From: Mya arenaria
Taxonomy: Eukaryota > Mollusca > Bivalvia > Myida > Myidae
Direction of reading: 5' to 3'
DNA: 64,000 bases
NCBI RefSeq assembly: GCF_026914265.1
Contig: NC_069133.1
Span: 11,167,937 to 11,231,936, forward strand
The notes under the pieces are model-generated. The model was not told the DNA's origin. It saw only the letters and a list, made by a program, of their open reading frames with translations, and made no database searches. The translations under genes were made by a program, and so were the position numbers. Below are positions 11,500 through 19,576 of the stretch, piece by piece. Positions within the stretch are counted from its first letter, which is position 1, and each line of letters opens with the position of its first letter.

Positions 11500-12774
11500 A
11501 TGGGTGATATTTTTCTGACAACGAGGACTAGTAGGTATGGCAATACAGTTATTAGCCATAAGGAAACTGACAACACTAATGGACTATCTAATGTGACGGA
11601 AAGAGAATTATTGGACCAACTGAATGACGAAATAAAACGGGTATTAACACCTGTTTCAGTTTTTGTTGGAATTGAAGCTGTTGTGGGATTTTTTGGAAAT
11701 TTATTTGTCTTGTTCGTATTTATAAAGCGTTACCATGCCTGTAATTTCCGCTACTTCGTGCTGTGCCTCGCTCTTTTGGACTTGATCAGCACGCTCACCA
11801 CGATGCCTGGAGAAATTCTCACGCAGCAGCACTGGTACAAGTACCCGTTCCCCGTCGTCTGCAAAGTCAAGTCCTTCTTTAACGTGTTCACGGTGTCAGG
11901 GGAGGCATTTTGTCTATGCATCATTGCTGTCGACCGCTACCGGAAGGTTTGTGCGCCATTCAGATGGCAGATCAAGCCTCGCCAGGCGCTCCTCATGTGC
12001 GGCCTTATCTACGGCTCGGCGTTCACCCTTTCACTGCCAGTCTCGTTTCTCTGGGGAATCAAGCAGGACGTAAGGATATACAATGGAAGAAACGTTACTG
12101 TCACTATCTGTGAAACGGATTCTTATTATGCAGGCAGTAGACAACCGTTTTTATACGCTACATCAGTCGAGGTTTTAATTGGGATATGCCTGGTGATCAT
12201 GCTTAGTCTTTATGTACTGGTAGCAAAAAGACTCATCTTAGGTCGCTCATTTGCACAAATGAACAGAGACTCGTGCTTGCCTATGGTCAGCAAGCAGACA
12301 ACTTCCCAGAAAAATGAAAAAAGCGGGATCAGTGATGCAAGAAATGTTTCTATTTTAGAAGTACAGATCGGGAATGGAATAGCTTACAAAGAAACAGAAA
12401 TGAGGAATATGGATGACGAAAGTGATCCAGTTGACGTCAATGATGTTTGTGTCATTGAAGCCGTAAGGCCGGAAGTCTGTCACATTAAGGTACAGCATCG
12501 ACGTCAAGAAAACGCGAACCTGGTTAATTGGAAAACGTACATCATGTTCGTTTTGACAATCATATTCATTGTCACAACAATTACGTATATGACATTATTA
12601 GCGTTAATATCAGAAGGAATCTTAAAACGTTTAAATGCGTATGAGAAGTCTGTGTATTTCTTCTTTTTCAGACTAGTATTCATAAACCATGCTATTAACC
12701 CGTTCGTGTACGGCTGTCTTGACCCTCACTTTAAGCAAATATTAGGAGATATGAAAATCTGCTTAAGGAAGTAA
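11500..12774 (+). CDS. Class A (rhodopsin-like) orphan GPCR, copy 1
   Basis: Intronless 424-residue seven-helix receptor. Helix 1 has GN at 66-67, helix 2 has LALLD ending at D94, helix 3 starts after C121 and ends in DRY at 145-147, extracellular loop 2 has C204 as the likely disulfide partner, and helix 7 has NPFVY at 400-404. N31 and N198 are N-glycosylation sequons. Helix 5 keeps Y238 but lacks the usual proline. Helix 6 (about 346-371) lacks the usual CWxP, and helix 4 lacks the usual tryptophan. The third cytoplasmic loop is about 100 residues and acidic in its middle. Such proteins sit in the plasma membrane and signal through G proteins; the ligand is unknown. The ATG at 11500 matches the start in copy 3 and is followed by a clean frame. 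Two paralogues follow downstream on the same strand. A peptide-receptor-like origin is possible but unproven. Confidence 0.9.
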   Translation: MGDIFLTTRTSRYGNTVISHKETDNTNGLSNVTERELLDQLNDEIKRVLTPVSVFVGIEAVVGFFGNLFVLFVFIKRYHACNFRYFVLCLALLDLISTLTTMPGEILTQQHWYKYPFPVVCKVKSFFNVFTVSGEAFCLCIIAVDRYRKVCAPFRWQIKPRQALLMCGLIYGSAFTLSLPVSFLWGIKQDVRIYNGRNVTVTICETDSYYAGSRQPFLYATSVEVLIGICLVIMLSLYVLVAKRLILGRSFAQMNRDSCLPMVSKQTTSQKNEKSGISDARNVSILEVQIGNGIAYKETEMRNMDDESDPVDVNDVCVIEAVRPEVCHIKVQHRRQENANLVNWKTYIMFVLTIIFIVTTITYMTLLALISEGILKRLNAYEKSVYFFFFRLVFINHAINPFVYGCLDPHFKQILGDMKICLRK

Positions 12775-13154
12775 GGGAGGTAGTTAAACTGTTTGCGTGT
12801 AATTCCTTCCATTCGTGACATGCACACTATATTCACCACACATGCGCATTGAAATGGTTTGCATGTTACAGCTTACAATTTTGTAAATTGTGTATTTCGT
12901 CATTTTGAACAAATCTTATATTGCAATCGAAGTTGGGCGTGTATTTGCCATTGTCTCGTTGAATTTATTGGAACCATATCTAATTGCCTGTTTATCAATT
13001 AACTTTTATCAATAAAATTATATACACTGCACAACAGCCTGTGTTTATTTAACACACTTAACTTCTTTAAAAGAGTTTTCAAAAACCTAAGTTTATAATT
13101 TATGGATTTTAATGTGTGTCTTTTATAATACTCTCGTTAACTTCAGATTCCCAA
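12775..13154 (+). other. 3' flank of GPCR1
   Basis: Non-coding. It contains a likely 3' untranslated region ending at the AATAAA near 13011, then AT-rich DNA up to the Polinton. Nothing else is recognised. Confidence 0.6.
13011..13016 (+). promoter_or_regulatory. Candidate polyadenylation signal of GPCR1
   Basis: AATAAA lies 237 bp after the stop codon, followed about 20 bp later by a GT-rich CCTGTGTTTATTT stretch. This is the usual arrangement of an animal poly(A) site. Confidence 0.55.
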
Positions 13155-13160
13155 AATAAT
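13155..13160. repeat. Polinton target-site duplication, left
   Basis: AATAAT directly before the left terminus AGTAGTATAATAATTGG. The same six bases directly follow the right terminus at 28251. Polintons make 6-bp duplications, so this pair supports 13161-28250 as one inserted unit. Confidence 0.7.
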
Positions 13161-13180
13161 AGTAGTATAATAATTGGTAT

Positions 13181-13330
13181 TTCGCGGCCATTTTGTTTGG
13201 TGGTGCGGTGGTTCTGTCGGTGGTTCCATTGTTTACGCATGCGCAAGTTTGAAATTGACTTTCGCGGCCATTTTGTTTGGTGGTGCGGTGGTTCTGTCGG
13301 TGGTTCCATTGTTTACGCATGCGCACGTAT
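13181..13330. repeat. 80-bp tandem duplication in the terminal repeat
   Basis: TTCGCGGCCATTTTGTTTGG begins at 13181 and again at 13261, each followed by a GGTGGTTCTGTCGGTGG stretch and an ACGCATGCGCA palindrome. The same pair is present in the right arm (about 28081-28230). The inner terminal-repeat copy near 24010-24110 has the corresponding pair in a diverged form. Confidence 0.85.
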
Positions 13331-13562
13331 ATGTTTTGGCGGACAATTTTCAAAGTTTAACTCAACCAACATTGAGCGGGAAGACAATGGTATCGATTTC
13401 GCGCGTTAGCGGTCATATTTGGCGATTTCCCGCTTTTAGCGGTTATGTTTAACCATTGTTTAAAATCCAAGACAAAGGGTCATTGTTTAACTGGGTCTCC
13501 ATTGATTATCAGTATTAATCTTTTTGCGATTGAAGTTGGCAGCCATTGTTTTACCGGCTAAT

Positions 13563-13856
13563 ATGAGTTATAATTTGACACCATATGACTCAAACAGGAG
13601 AATGTTTGATTCCTTTTGGGATGAGAATGGTAATATGTTACCCTGGAACGATAGTGAAGTTCGTTGTATATATTTGTGGGTTAAGGAGAGTCATCAGAAA
13701 ATGGTAACTCTTTTAAGACAAACTAACAATTTTCAAACCATAGTTGATCAGTACAATAGCCATCAAGAGATTGAAGAATATCCGGATAGATGTAAATTCA
13801 TTCCCTTTTTAACCGCATATACAGGACTTAAAGACGAGCCCATAGTACGAGAATAA
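13563..13856 (+). CDS. Small Polinton protein of unknown function (arm copy 1)
   Basis: A 97-residue frame starting at the first ATG (MSYNLTPYDSN). It has no signal peptide or membrane segment, and no domain was recognised. It is rich in aromatic and charged residues (FDSFWDENGN near 14-23, then a helical middle with KESHQKM). It is the first gene inside the terminal repeat. The copy in the right arm is the same length with about one amino-acid difference, so the frame has been kept since the arms were copied. Whether it is a replication, host-interaction or structural protein cannot be told from sequence. Confidence 0.6.
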   Translation: MSYNLTPYDSNRRMFDSFWDENGNMLPWNDSEVRCIYLWVKESHQKMVTLLRQTNNFQTIVDQYNSHQEIEEYPDRCKFIPFLTAYTGLKDEPIVRE

Positions 13857-13976
13857 TCAACGTCCAAGACATTTTTTTTTTTGGATTGTCAATAGTGGTA
13901 TATAACAAACCGAACAAATTGGATATTGTAAGTCTGTGCTTTAACAGTTGTCTAAAGTGTTTAAAAAATACAAAAA

Positions 13977-14255
13977 ATGGCTCAAGCTCAGATACGTTTT
14001 TCTAACGAGTTGCAGACATATTTGAGAGGTTTTGGTTTTGAAAATGTCTCTTGGTCACCAATAAGAAGGGAAATTACATGCACACTTGGTGACAAATTTG
14101 TCATAGTTGTGAAAGAGAGACAGCGACGCATTAAAATAATATTTAAAAAGGGTCACCAAAGTTTTCAATTACCATTTGATATTTTTGAAACTCTCTGTGA
14201 TATGAAGGAAAGTGTTCAGTTATTGGCTTCATTCTTACACGGACAGTCGAAATGA
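13977..14255 (+). CDS. Small Polinton protein, possibly PC4-like nucleic-acid binder
   Basis: A 92-residue frame from ATG 13977. The middle (about 28-62) looks like four beta strands rich in basic residues (DKFVIVVKERQRRIKIIFKK), followed by a helix (FDIFETLCDMKESVQLLASF). That strand-helix order is reminiscent of the PC4/p15 single-strand-binding fold, but no signature residue proves it. The stop overlaps the start of the BIR gene in ATGA, so the two are tightly packed and probably share a transcript. The right-arm copy (27155-27433) is the same length with about one change. Confidence 0.55.
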   Translation: MAQAQIRFSNELQTYLRGFGFENVSWSPIRREITCTLGDKFVIVVKERQRRIKIIFKKGHQSFQLPFDIFETLCDMKESVQLLASFLHGQSK

Positions 14256-14650
14256 CAACTTCAAAACTATTAGAGTTTGAATATAGTTCTCCAAGCATGC
14301 TATTCTTTCAAGACAGACTTAAAACGTTCGACATGTGGCCACCTCAAATAGAACCAAACAAGTTCCAATTATCTTCAGCAGGATTTTATTATACTGGCAG
14401 AAATGACACAGTAGAGTGTTTTTCTTGCGGTTTGCGATTACATCAGTGGCAGAAAGGAGACGAGTCGTTGTTAGAACATAAAACACATTCTCCAAGTTGT
14501 TTATTTTTGAACATAATTGGACATCATGAAACCGACATTTCATGGCAGCATAAGGACACCCGATCTTCGTCCTCCAATGACTCATCCCGAGCACCATGGA
14601 CGTGGACCGAACCTCTGGCGGGTTTTCAATATGGCGATATCCCCGGATGA
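14252..14650 (+). CDS. BIR-domain (IAP-like) protein of the Polinton
   Basis: A 132-residue frame with one BIR zinc domain at about 14-88. It has R22 and the TFDMWP lead-in, the aromatic AGFYYTG core near 43-49, then C56-x2-C59, W66, H76 and C83 as the CCHC zinc ligands. BIR domains bind caspases or their regulators, and in IAP proteins of hosts and large DNA viruses they block programmed cell death. Here there is a single BIR and no RING finger, and the C-terminal 45 residues are Ser/Thr-rich with no domain seen. The start overlaps the preceding stop. The right arm carries a second copy with about one residue changed. A role in host-cell survival during element activity is inference; capture from a host IAP gene is plausible because bivalves have many. 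Confidence 0.85.
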   Translation: MTTSKLLEFEYSSPSMLFFQDRLKTFDMWPPQIEPNKFQLSSAGFYYTGRNDTVECFSCGLRLHQWQKGDESLLEHKTHSPSCLFLNIIGHHETDISWQHKDTRSSSSNDSSRAPWTWTEPLAGFQYGDIPG

Positions 14651-14692
14651 TCTGAAAATTCAAATTTGAATTTTTCCTTTACCATATGTAAC

Positions 14693-14700
14693 TATAAAAG
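14693..14700 (+). promoter_or_regulatory. Candidate TATA box before the Cys/His gene
   Basis: TATAAAAG lies 75 bp before the ATG of the Cys/His gene, in an otherwise AT-rich gap. Position and match to the animal TATA consensus are the only evidence. Confidence 0.4.
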
Positions 14701-14774
14701 ACATACAACACAGCACAAACATTCAGTGTTTCATCGACATTTGGTGTGATCATATCGCAGCAGAAAAACTTAAC

Positions 14775-15284
14775 ATGGATTGCAGTGAACTATCTCAAGA
14801 TATTTATAAAAATGAACATTGTGACTCCAAAACGAATGTTATGGACACTACAGAGATTTATACTCCAGTTTCTACAAGTGTCGCGCTAATGAATTCATAC
14901 TTTGACTTTGTATATGCGAAGGCACTGTGTGAGGTTATGGGTATGGTGACTAGACAACTTTGCTATGGTTGCCAGATGGATCTCCCATCTCAAAAAGATC
15001 ACGATTGTATCATGGATACAGACCCTGATGATGATGAGTATAAAATAGAACGTTACTTTAGTGACATGCTAAACGCAGTTAATGAAAAAAATATACTACA
15101 AAGTTGGGAAGAAATTGTGCGCATTTCAAACATTTCCTCTGAAATGATTGATTTACACAAACATTTGCTAGAGAGCAATGACTATCTGCAGATAATGAAA
15201 ACCGAGCGGTGGTGTGAAAAAATGAAAAGAATGGTGTTGACAATCAATCGCATTGAAGATCGACTGTTTCGTCCATCACGTTGA
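14775..15284 (+). CDS. Polinton Cys/His-motif protein, function unknown
   Basis: A 169-residue frame from ATG 14775. About residues 62-79 hold a C-x2-C spaced from H-x-C (LCYGCQMDLPSQKDHDC), which looks like a single zinc-binding knuckle. Next come an acidic stretch (DTDPDDDEY) and a helical C-terminal half ending in a basic tail. I recall similar GC-x-x-x-x-x-x-Q-x-x-H-x-C proteins in other animal Polintons but cannot name a function. It lies between the BIR gene and integrase with its own candidate TATA box. A regulatory or DNA-binding role is possible. The right-arm copy (26125-26635) is broken. Confidence 0.6.
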   Translation: MDCSELSQDIYKNEHCDSKTNVMDTTEIYTPVSTSVALMNSYFDFVYAKALCEVMGMVTRQLCYGCQMDLPSQKDHDCIMDTDPDDDEYKIERYFSDMLNAVNEKNILQSWEEIVRISNISSEMIDLHKHLLESNDYLQIMKTERWCEKMKRMVLTINRIEDRLFRPSR

Positions 15285-15660
15285 GCAAAAGAATATTTAC
15301 AACACAACAAAATGGACATATTATGCAATGTTGTATGTGTTTTACTGCATTTTTCTTCAAAAAAAGAATTCATGAGAAATTAAGAACTCTGGCATTGTGT
15401 GGCGTAAAATGATTTGTTATATTTATTACTTCACGAATTTCCTTTTTGCATGTTTCAAATAAATATTTAATTCACTTTATGTACATGTATGTCATTGTAT
15501 GTATATGTTTGTATGATCATATGCTGACTTATTTTATACATGTTTAGTTTCAAATAAATGTATTTATATCTATACATGTTTTCATTTCCTTGCTTTAGTT
15601 TAATTAACAACCCATGTGTCCCATAATATAAACTACTAACAACGATGATCATGTTTAATC
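15285..15660. other. AT-rich spacer before integrase
   Basis: No gene seen. It holds direct repeats of a TTTCAAATAAAT phrase (near 15454 and 15549) and runs of ATGTATAT type. It is likely untranslated and promoter sequence of the flanking Polinton genes, and is copied in the right arm at 25749-26124. Confidence 0.6.
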
Positions 15661-16761
15661 ATGGATAAAACGCAGAAGGAACATATCCTATCACAATATT
15701 ATTTCGATTCTAAAAACGCAGGCAGCTTTTTGGGTGCAAAAAAGTTACACAGGATATTAAACCAAAACTATCCAAGAGTATTTACTACTTATTTCATACA
15801 GAAATGGCTCAACAATCAAGACTCGTATGCCATTCAACGTCAGGCGAGACATACATATAAAAGACCACGTGTTGAAGTGGCGGGTATGAACGATCAGGGT
15901 GATATGGATTTAATGGCAGTTGATAACATTGCTAAATACAATGATGGAGTTAAATACCTACTCATTGTTATAGATATATTTTCACGTTTTCTATCCGTTC
16001 GACCCTTAGTTAATAAAAAATCTAACACGGTATTGTTAGCAATCAAGGATATTCTTAGTGTTCATAAGTTTAAAAAGTTAAGAACGGACCGAGGTTCTGA
16101 ATTTATCAATCGTGAATTAAAAGCGTTTATGCAAAAGAAGAGAGTTTACTTGTTTAATACACAAAGCACCGCTAAAGCAAACTATGCAGAGCGAGTCATT
16201 CGTACCCATCGTGGTATGATATTTAGAATGTTAAGATATCAGCGAAATTATAGATATATAGATCACCTTCAAGATATTGTAAATAGTTACAATAATTCCC
16301 CTCATCGGAGTTTGGATGGATTAGCACCAAGTGATGTTACAAAGAAAAACGAGACACAACTTTGGAGTAAAATGTATCTAAAACCTAAAAAATTCCCCAA
16401 AACGCCTCCTCGCTTTAAATATAAAATTGGTGATTTGGTTAGATTAAGTTACACGAAACATCCCTTTAGAAGAGCTTATCAACAACAATATACTACAGAA
16501 GTTTTTAAAATAAAGAGCAAGATTTTCAAACAAGGTTTTCCATTGTATAAGATCATAGACTTGAATAAAGAACCAATATCAGGTTATGTGAATCAAAATG
16601 AAATAATTCCTGTTGATAAAGATGCAGACAGTCTTTGGTATGTTGATAAAGTTTTAAAAAAGAGAAAAGTCAAAGGGAAATTAGAGTATTTTGTTCGATG
16701 GGAAGGATTTCCAAAATCATTTGATAGCTGGATTGATGCAGATCAAGTTCAAGAACAATAA
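15661..16761 (+). CDS. Polinton integrase (rve superfamily) with chromodomain
   Basis: A 366-residue retrovirus-type DDE integrase that inserts the element's DNA into the genome. The N-terminal part (1-75) is a helical DNA-binding region. The catalytic core runs about 78-230: D83 in QGDMDLMAVD, D143 in RTDRGSEF and E177 in ANYAERVIRT form the DDE triad with 33 residues between the last two. An SH3-like basic region follows at about 250-315. A chromodomain sits at 325-366 (WYVDKVLKKRKVKGK, then YFVRWEGF and SWI). Chromodomains bind methylated histone tails and often steer integration. The length is typical of the family. The minor capsid start follows after 2 bp. A second copy lies inverted in the right arm. 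Confidence 0.92.
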   Translation: MDKTQKEHILSQYYFDSKNAGSFLGAKKLHRILNQNYPRVFTTYFIQKWLNNQDSYAIQRQARHTYKRPRVEVAGMNDQGDMDLMAVDNIAKYNDGVKYLLIVIDIFSRFLSVRPLVNKKSNTVLLAIKDILSVHKFKKLRTDRGSEFINRELKAFMQKKRVYLFNTQSTAKANYAERVIRTHRGMIFRMLRYQRNYRYIDHLQDIVNSYNNSPHRSLDGLAPSDVTKKNETQLWSKMYLKPKKFPKTPPRFKYKIGDLVRLSYTKHPFRRAYQQQYTTEVFKIKSKIFKQGFPLYKIIDLNKEPISGYVNQNEIIPVDKDADSLWYVDKVLKKRKVKGKLEYFVRWEGFPKSFDSWIDADQVQEQ

Positions 16762-16763
16762 TA

Positions 16764-17208
16764 ATGGAACGATATGTGTTTGTGAGAGACAGTGAAAGTA
16801 ATCACATCTTCACCGAGAACAAACCCTAACTTCAAAGTGCAGTTAAAATTACCTCTATCTTTTAATGGTTACTGGAAGGTTGCTTTGTGTGAAATAAGTA
16901 TAAAAACTGATCCTAAAGCAAGAAGAAAAACTGTAGATAATACCTTATTTATTTACTCAAACGTTTGCAAAGAAAGCGTTGTTGACGGAGGTGAACGTCC
17001 CTTATTGAGAAGAATAGAGAAAAAAGAAGATTGGAATTATGTGTTAGAATCTCCTTTTTATTTACCCTTAAACCGATCAGAATTCCAAGAGATTGATTTC
17101 AGTATAAAAACTGTGGAAAACGAGTATGCTTCATTCGTAAGTTCACCAGTGCATCTCACACTTCATTTTAAGCGATATCCATTTTACCCCAAATATGAAT
17201 CAATCTAA
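16764..17208 (+). CDS. Polinton minor capsid (penton-like) protein region
   Basis: Resembles the Polinton minor capsid protein, a predicted single jelly-roll that would form capsid vertices. The signature is the LPLSFNGYWKVALCEISI stretch, then LFIYSNVC and a PLLRRI-type segment, ending in LHFKRYPFYP. It starts just after integrase and its end overlaps the next gene. The first dozen codons lie inside the left arm and recur at the inner edge of the right arm, so the arm boundary cuts through this gene. I do not judge it whole. Confidence 0.7.
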
Positions 17209-17692
17209 GTTGTATGTACCGAACCCACAAATGTGGATAGACTATTTCAAAAATAACAAACCTCAAGTTGGGAGGGGATTTGCCATTCCACACAAGTCGA
17301 AGATGGGAAGTAATGGTATGACAATCAGCACAGTTTCCCCATCGGAACAGACAGTAAACCAGGCGAAAAGTGAGCTGAAACGAGATGGTTTAAATACTTC
17401 AGAAATGTCAACCCTTGTTCATAAATTATCCAAACCTTCAGAAGTAACACATCGTGTATACAGCGCGAGAAAAAAACAGTTCAGAAACAGGAGTAAACAA
17501 ACTAAGCCGAAAAAAGGACAGAAGTCTACAAGAAAAAATAAACAAACTGAAAATAAACCTGTAAAAAACAATCAAAAATCAAGAAAAGGTTTAAAAGCAA
17601 GCAAAAAAGTGGACAATAAATGGAAAATTGATAAGAAAGCGAGAAATAATTCGAAGAAATCTATAACAACGTGGGATATATTTGGTTCATAA
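17195..17692 (+). CDS. Basic Polinton structural protein (possible core protein)
   Basis: A 165-residue frame from ATG 17195, overlapping the minor capsid gene by 14 bp. The N-terminal 40 residues are mixed, with a G-R-G segment. Residues 43-70 (TISTVSPSEQTVNQAKSELK) look helical. From about 90 on the protein is extremely rich in Lys, Arg, Gln and Asn. A basic disordered tail next to capsid genes suggests a DNA-condensing or internal capsid protein, like the adenovirus core and pVI proteins, but no homology was demonstrated. It is followed at once by the major capsid gene. Confidence 0.55.
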   Translation: MNQSKLYVPNPQMWIDYFKNNKPQVGRGFAIPHKSKMGSNGMTISTVSPSEQTVNQAKSELKRDGLNTSEMSTLVHKLSKPSEVTHRVYSARKKQFRNRSKQTKPKKGQKSTRKNKQTENKPVKNNQKSRKGLKASKKVDNKWKIDKKARNNSKKSITTWDIFGS

Positions 17693-17693
17693 A

Positions 17694-19010
17694 ATGTCTT
17701 ATTTCACAAAAGACGGATTTTCTGAAGGTGTTCCGAATGAATTACTACTATTTGACTTACCTCCTACACAAGTTGCGGTGAATGATGTCCATTATCAAGA
17801 GATTCGTCCAATATCCCAAGTGTCGGATGATACTCCCATTGAGTTTCAAATCAGTGGTCAGAATTCGATGGACTATCTCGATCTGAAAGATACACAGTTA
17901 TGTGTGAAACTAAAAGTAACTAATCCAGATGGATCTAACTTAAAATCGGGTGAGAAGGTGGGACCTGTGAATTTGTTCTTGCAGGCATTATTTTCAATTA
18001 TAGAAGTGACTCTACAAAACAAGGCGGTTATATCATCTAATTACAATCCATATATAGCCATGTTTAATACTTTACTATGTAATGGAAAAGATGCTTCATT
18101 TTCTCAATTGTCTTCTCAACTATTCATAAAAGATGACAATGATCACCCAGAAGACTGTGATCCTAGTGGAGCAAACAATGGATTGTTTTTACGGGCAAAA
18201 TATATAACAAAATCAAAAACTTTAGAGTTGCAAGGGCCTATATATCACAGTTTATTTACTATTAAACGGTACCTGTTAAACCAAGTGGATGTTAATGTGA
18301 AGTTGTATCGTAGTTCTCCAGCATTCTGTCTAAGTTCTGGCGAGACATCCCCATGCTATAAAGTAAACATTACAGATAGTTATCTTTTAGTAAAAAAAGT
18401 TAGAGTCAATCCAGCTCTCATTGTTGCTCACTCTGAGATGTTAAAGATCAACACAGCAAAGTATCCATTTGATAGACTTGAATGTCGGTTACAAACCATT
18501 GCTGCAGGAAGTACGGTGTTTACGTGGGATAACTTATTTCAAGGACAAAAACCAAATACAATTGTCGTTGCCTTTGTTAGATCAAGAGCAATTTCGGGAG
18601 ATTATAAATCAAATCCATTTCATTTCCTAAACTGTGACATTAGGAGTATTTGCCTTTATGCTGATGGGGTTCCAGTGTGGGGTAATCCACTAAAAACAAA
18701 TTTTAATAATTTAAAAGGAGAAAGTTTTATGAGAGTATACGCAAATATGTTTCTAACAAATGGAATGTGGAATAAAGATGCTGGACTTGATATAAACAGA
18801 GAAGACTTTGCACGCACATCCTGTATTTTTACATTTCAATTAGAGCCAAAGTTTTCTGATGAAGCATTTCTATCTCTAATAAAAACAGGAAATGTGCGAT
18901 TAGAGGTTCAATTTGGAACGGCTTTATCTACCGCAACAAGCTGTATTGTGTATAATAGTTCTCCTGGATTTTTTCAAATTAACGCTCAGAGAGACATAAT
19001 AACAGAATGA
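17694..19010 (+). CDS. Polinton major capsid protein (double jelly-roll)
   Basis: A 438-residue frame from ATG 17694 (MSYFTKDGFSEGVPNE). The sequence matches Polinton major capsid proteins: a DLPPTQVAV and EIRPIS opening, EFQISGQNSMDYLDLKDTQL leading into the first jelly-roll, a QALFSIIEVTLQN strand-helix region near 100, and a second jelly-roll with VRVNPALIVAH near 230-240 and a C-terminal VRLEVQFG strand. Double jelly-roll trimers form the faces of icosahedral shells in adenovirus-like and PRD1-like viruses. It looks whole in length. The stop overlaps the start of the protease region in ATGA. It occurs once, outside the inverted arms. Confidence 0.88.
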   Translation: MSYFTKDGFSEGVPNELLLFDLPPTQVAVNDVHYQEIRPISQVSDDTPIEFQISGQNSMDYLDLKDTQLCVKLKVTNPDGSNLKSGEKVGPVNLFLQALFSIIEVTLQNKAVISSNYNPYIAMFNTLLCNGKDASFSQLSSQLFIKDDNDHPEDCDPSGANNGLFLRAKYITKSKTLELQGPIYHSLFTIKRYLLNQVDVNVKLYRSSPAFCLSSGETSPCYKVNITDSYLLVKKVRVNPALIVAHSEMLKINTAKYPFDRLECRLQTIAAGSTVFTWDNLFQGQKPNTIVVAFVRSRAISGDYKSNPFHFLNCDIRSICLYADGVPVWGNPLKTNFNNLKGESFMRVYANMFLTNGMWNKDAGLDINREDFARTSCIFTFQLEPKFSDEAFLSLIKTGNVRLEVQFGTALSTATSCIVYNSSPGFFQINAQRDIITE

Positions 19011-19511
19011 ATACATCACAGCTTCAGTGTTGTATAGACTGTGATCCAATGTTGCAAAAAACAATTTTGGGGGTGTTTGCGGCTGATCAACTACCAAACG
19101 ACTTGGTATTTCCATGTGGTTTTATTGCCAATACAGACAATCATTTCATGGAAGGAAGACATTGGTGTATATTACTTCCCAAATTCAACCACTATCGAAT
19201 ATTTTGACAGTTATGGGAAACCAATTGACTATTTTAACACTTATTTTCTGAAATATGCTTCTTATTTTTCAACTGTTATCACAAATTCGAGACAGCTACA
19301 AAGTAATTACAGTGATGTTTGTGGGATGTATTGTTTGTTATTCTTACTACAACGAACAAATGGTGTATCTTTTTATGACATTGTACATAGTTTTTTCAAT
19401 GATTATGACTGTAATGATTTACTTGTATATAACTTCGTTAGAAATATGTTTCCATATTGTTCGCAAAATGGTTGTTTCAAAAACCAAACATGTAGATCAC
19501 TAATAAAGTAG
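19007..19511 (+). pseudogene. Polinton adenain-like cysteine protease region, broken
   Basis: Family C5-type protease that matures capsid proteins. Recognisable landmarks are the histidine in a GRHW motif, an acidic residue in FDSYG and the cysteine in a SDVCGMYCLLF context. The region is of the expected size for the family and starts overlapping the capsid gene's stop. It is broken and treated as a fossil. Confidence 0.75.
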
Positions 19512-19576
19512 TGTATTTAAATGGTTTTTGTTTGTATTCTATTTATTGTGTTCTCTGTTATCAACAAGTGTAGATC

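Larger units (their letters stand above)
780..13010 (+). repeat. Segmental duplication copy 1 (ends in GPCR1)
   Basis: First of three diverged copies of one ancestral segment. Shared landmarks in order are the AATGAGTCAGATTT phrase, 69-bp repeat region, 57-bp repeat region, a flank ending in a GCATACTATCTTGA-like phrase, a trinucleotide microsatellite, an AACAAACACCAC-type phrase near 6460, the 52-bp GCTAGGCC repeats, a conserved pre-gene block and an intronless GPCR gene. Edges are approximate, because homology was judged by eye. Copy 1 has by far the largest minisatellites. Confidence 0.7.
13161..16803 (+). repeat. Left inverted arm of the Polinton
   Basis: About 3.64 kb that recurs in reverse complement at 24611-28250 with few differences and colinear gene positions. 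It covers the terminal repeat, three small genes, the Cys/His gene and the whole integrase gene, and ends in the first codons of the minor capsid gene. Confidence 0.85.

Noticed and set aside
11910-12113. Second frame inside GPCR1
   Set aside because: Overlaps helices 3-5 in another frame and owes its openness to the GC-rich block.
13109-13452. Several overlapping frames in the Polinton terminal repeat
   Set aside because: They overlap on both strands, are mirrored at the other end and inside, and have no domain. The terminal repeat is non-coding.
14319-14663. Minus-strand frame opposite the BIR gene
   Set aside because: It is the shadow of the BIR gene, which has a recognised domain on the other strand.
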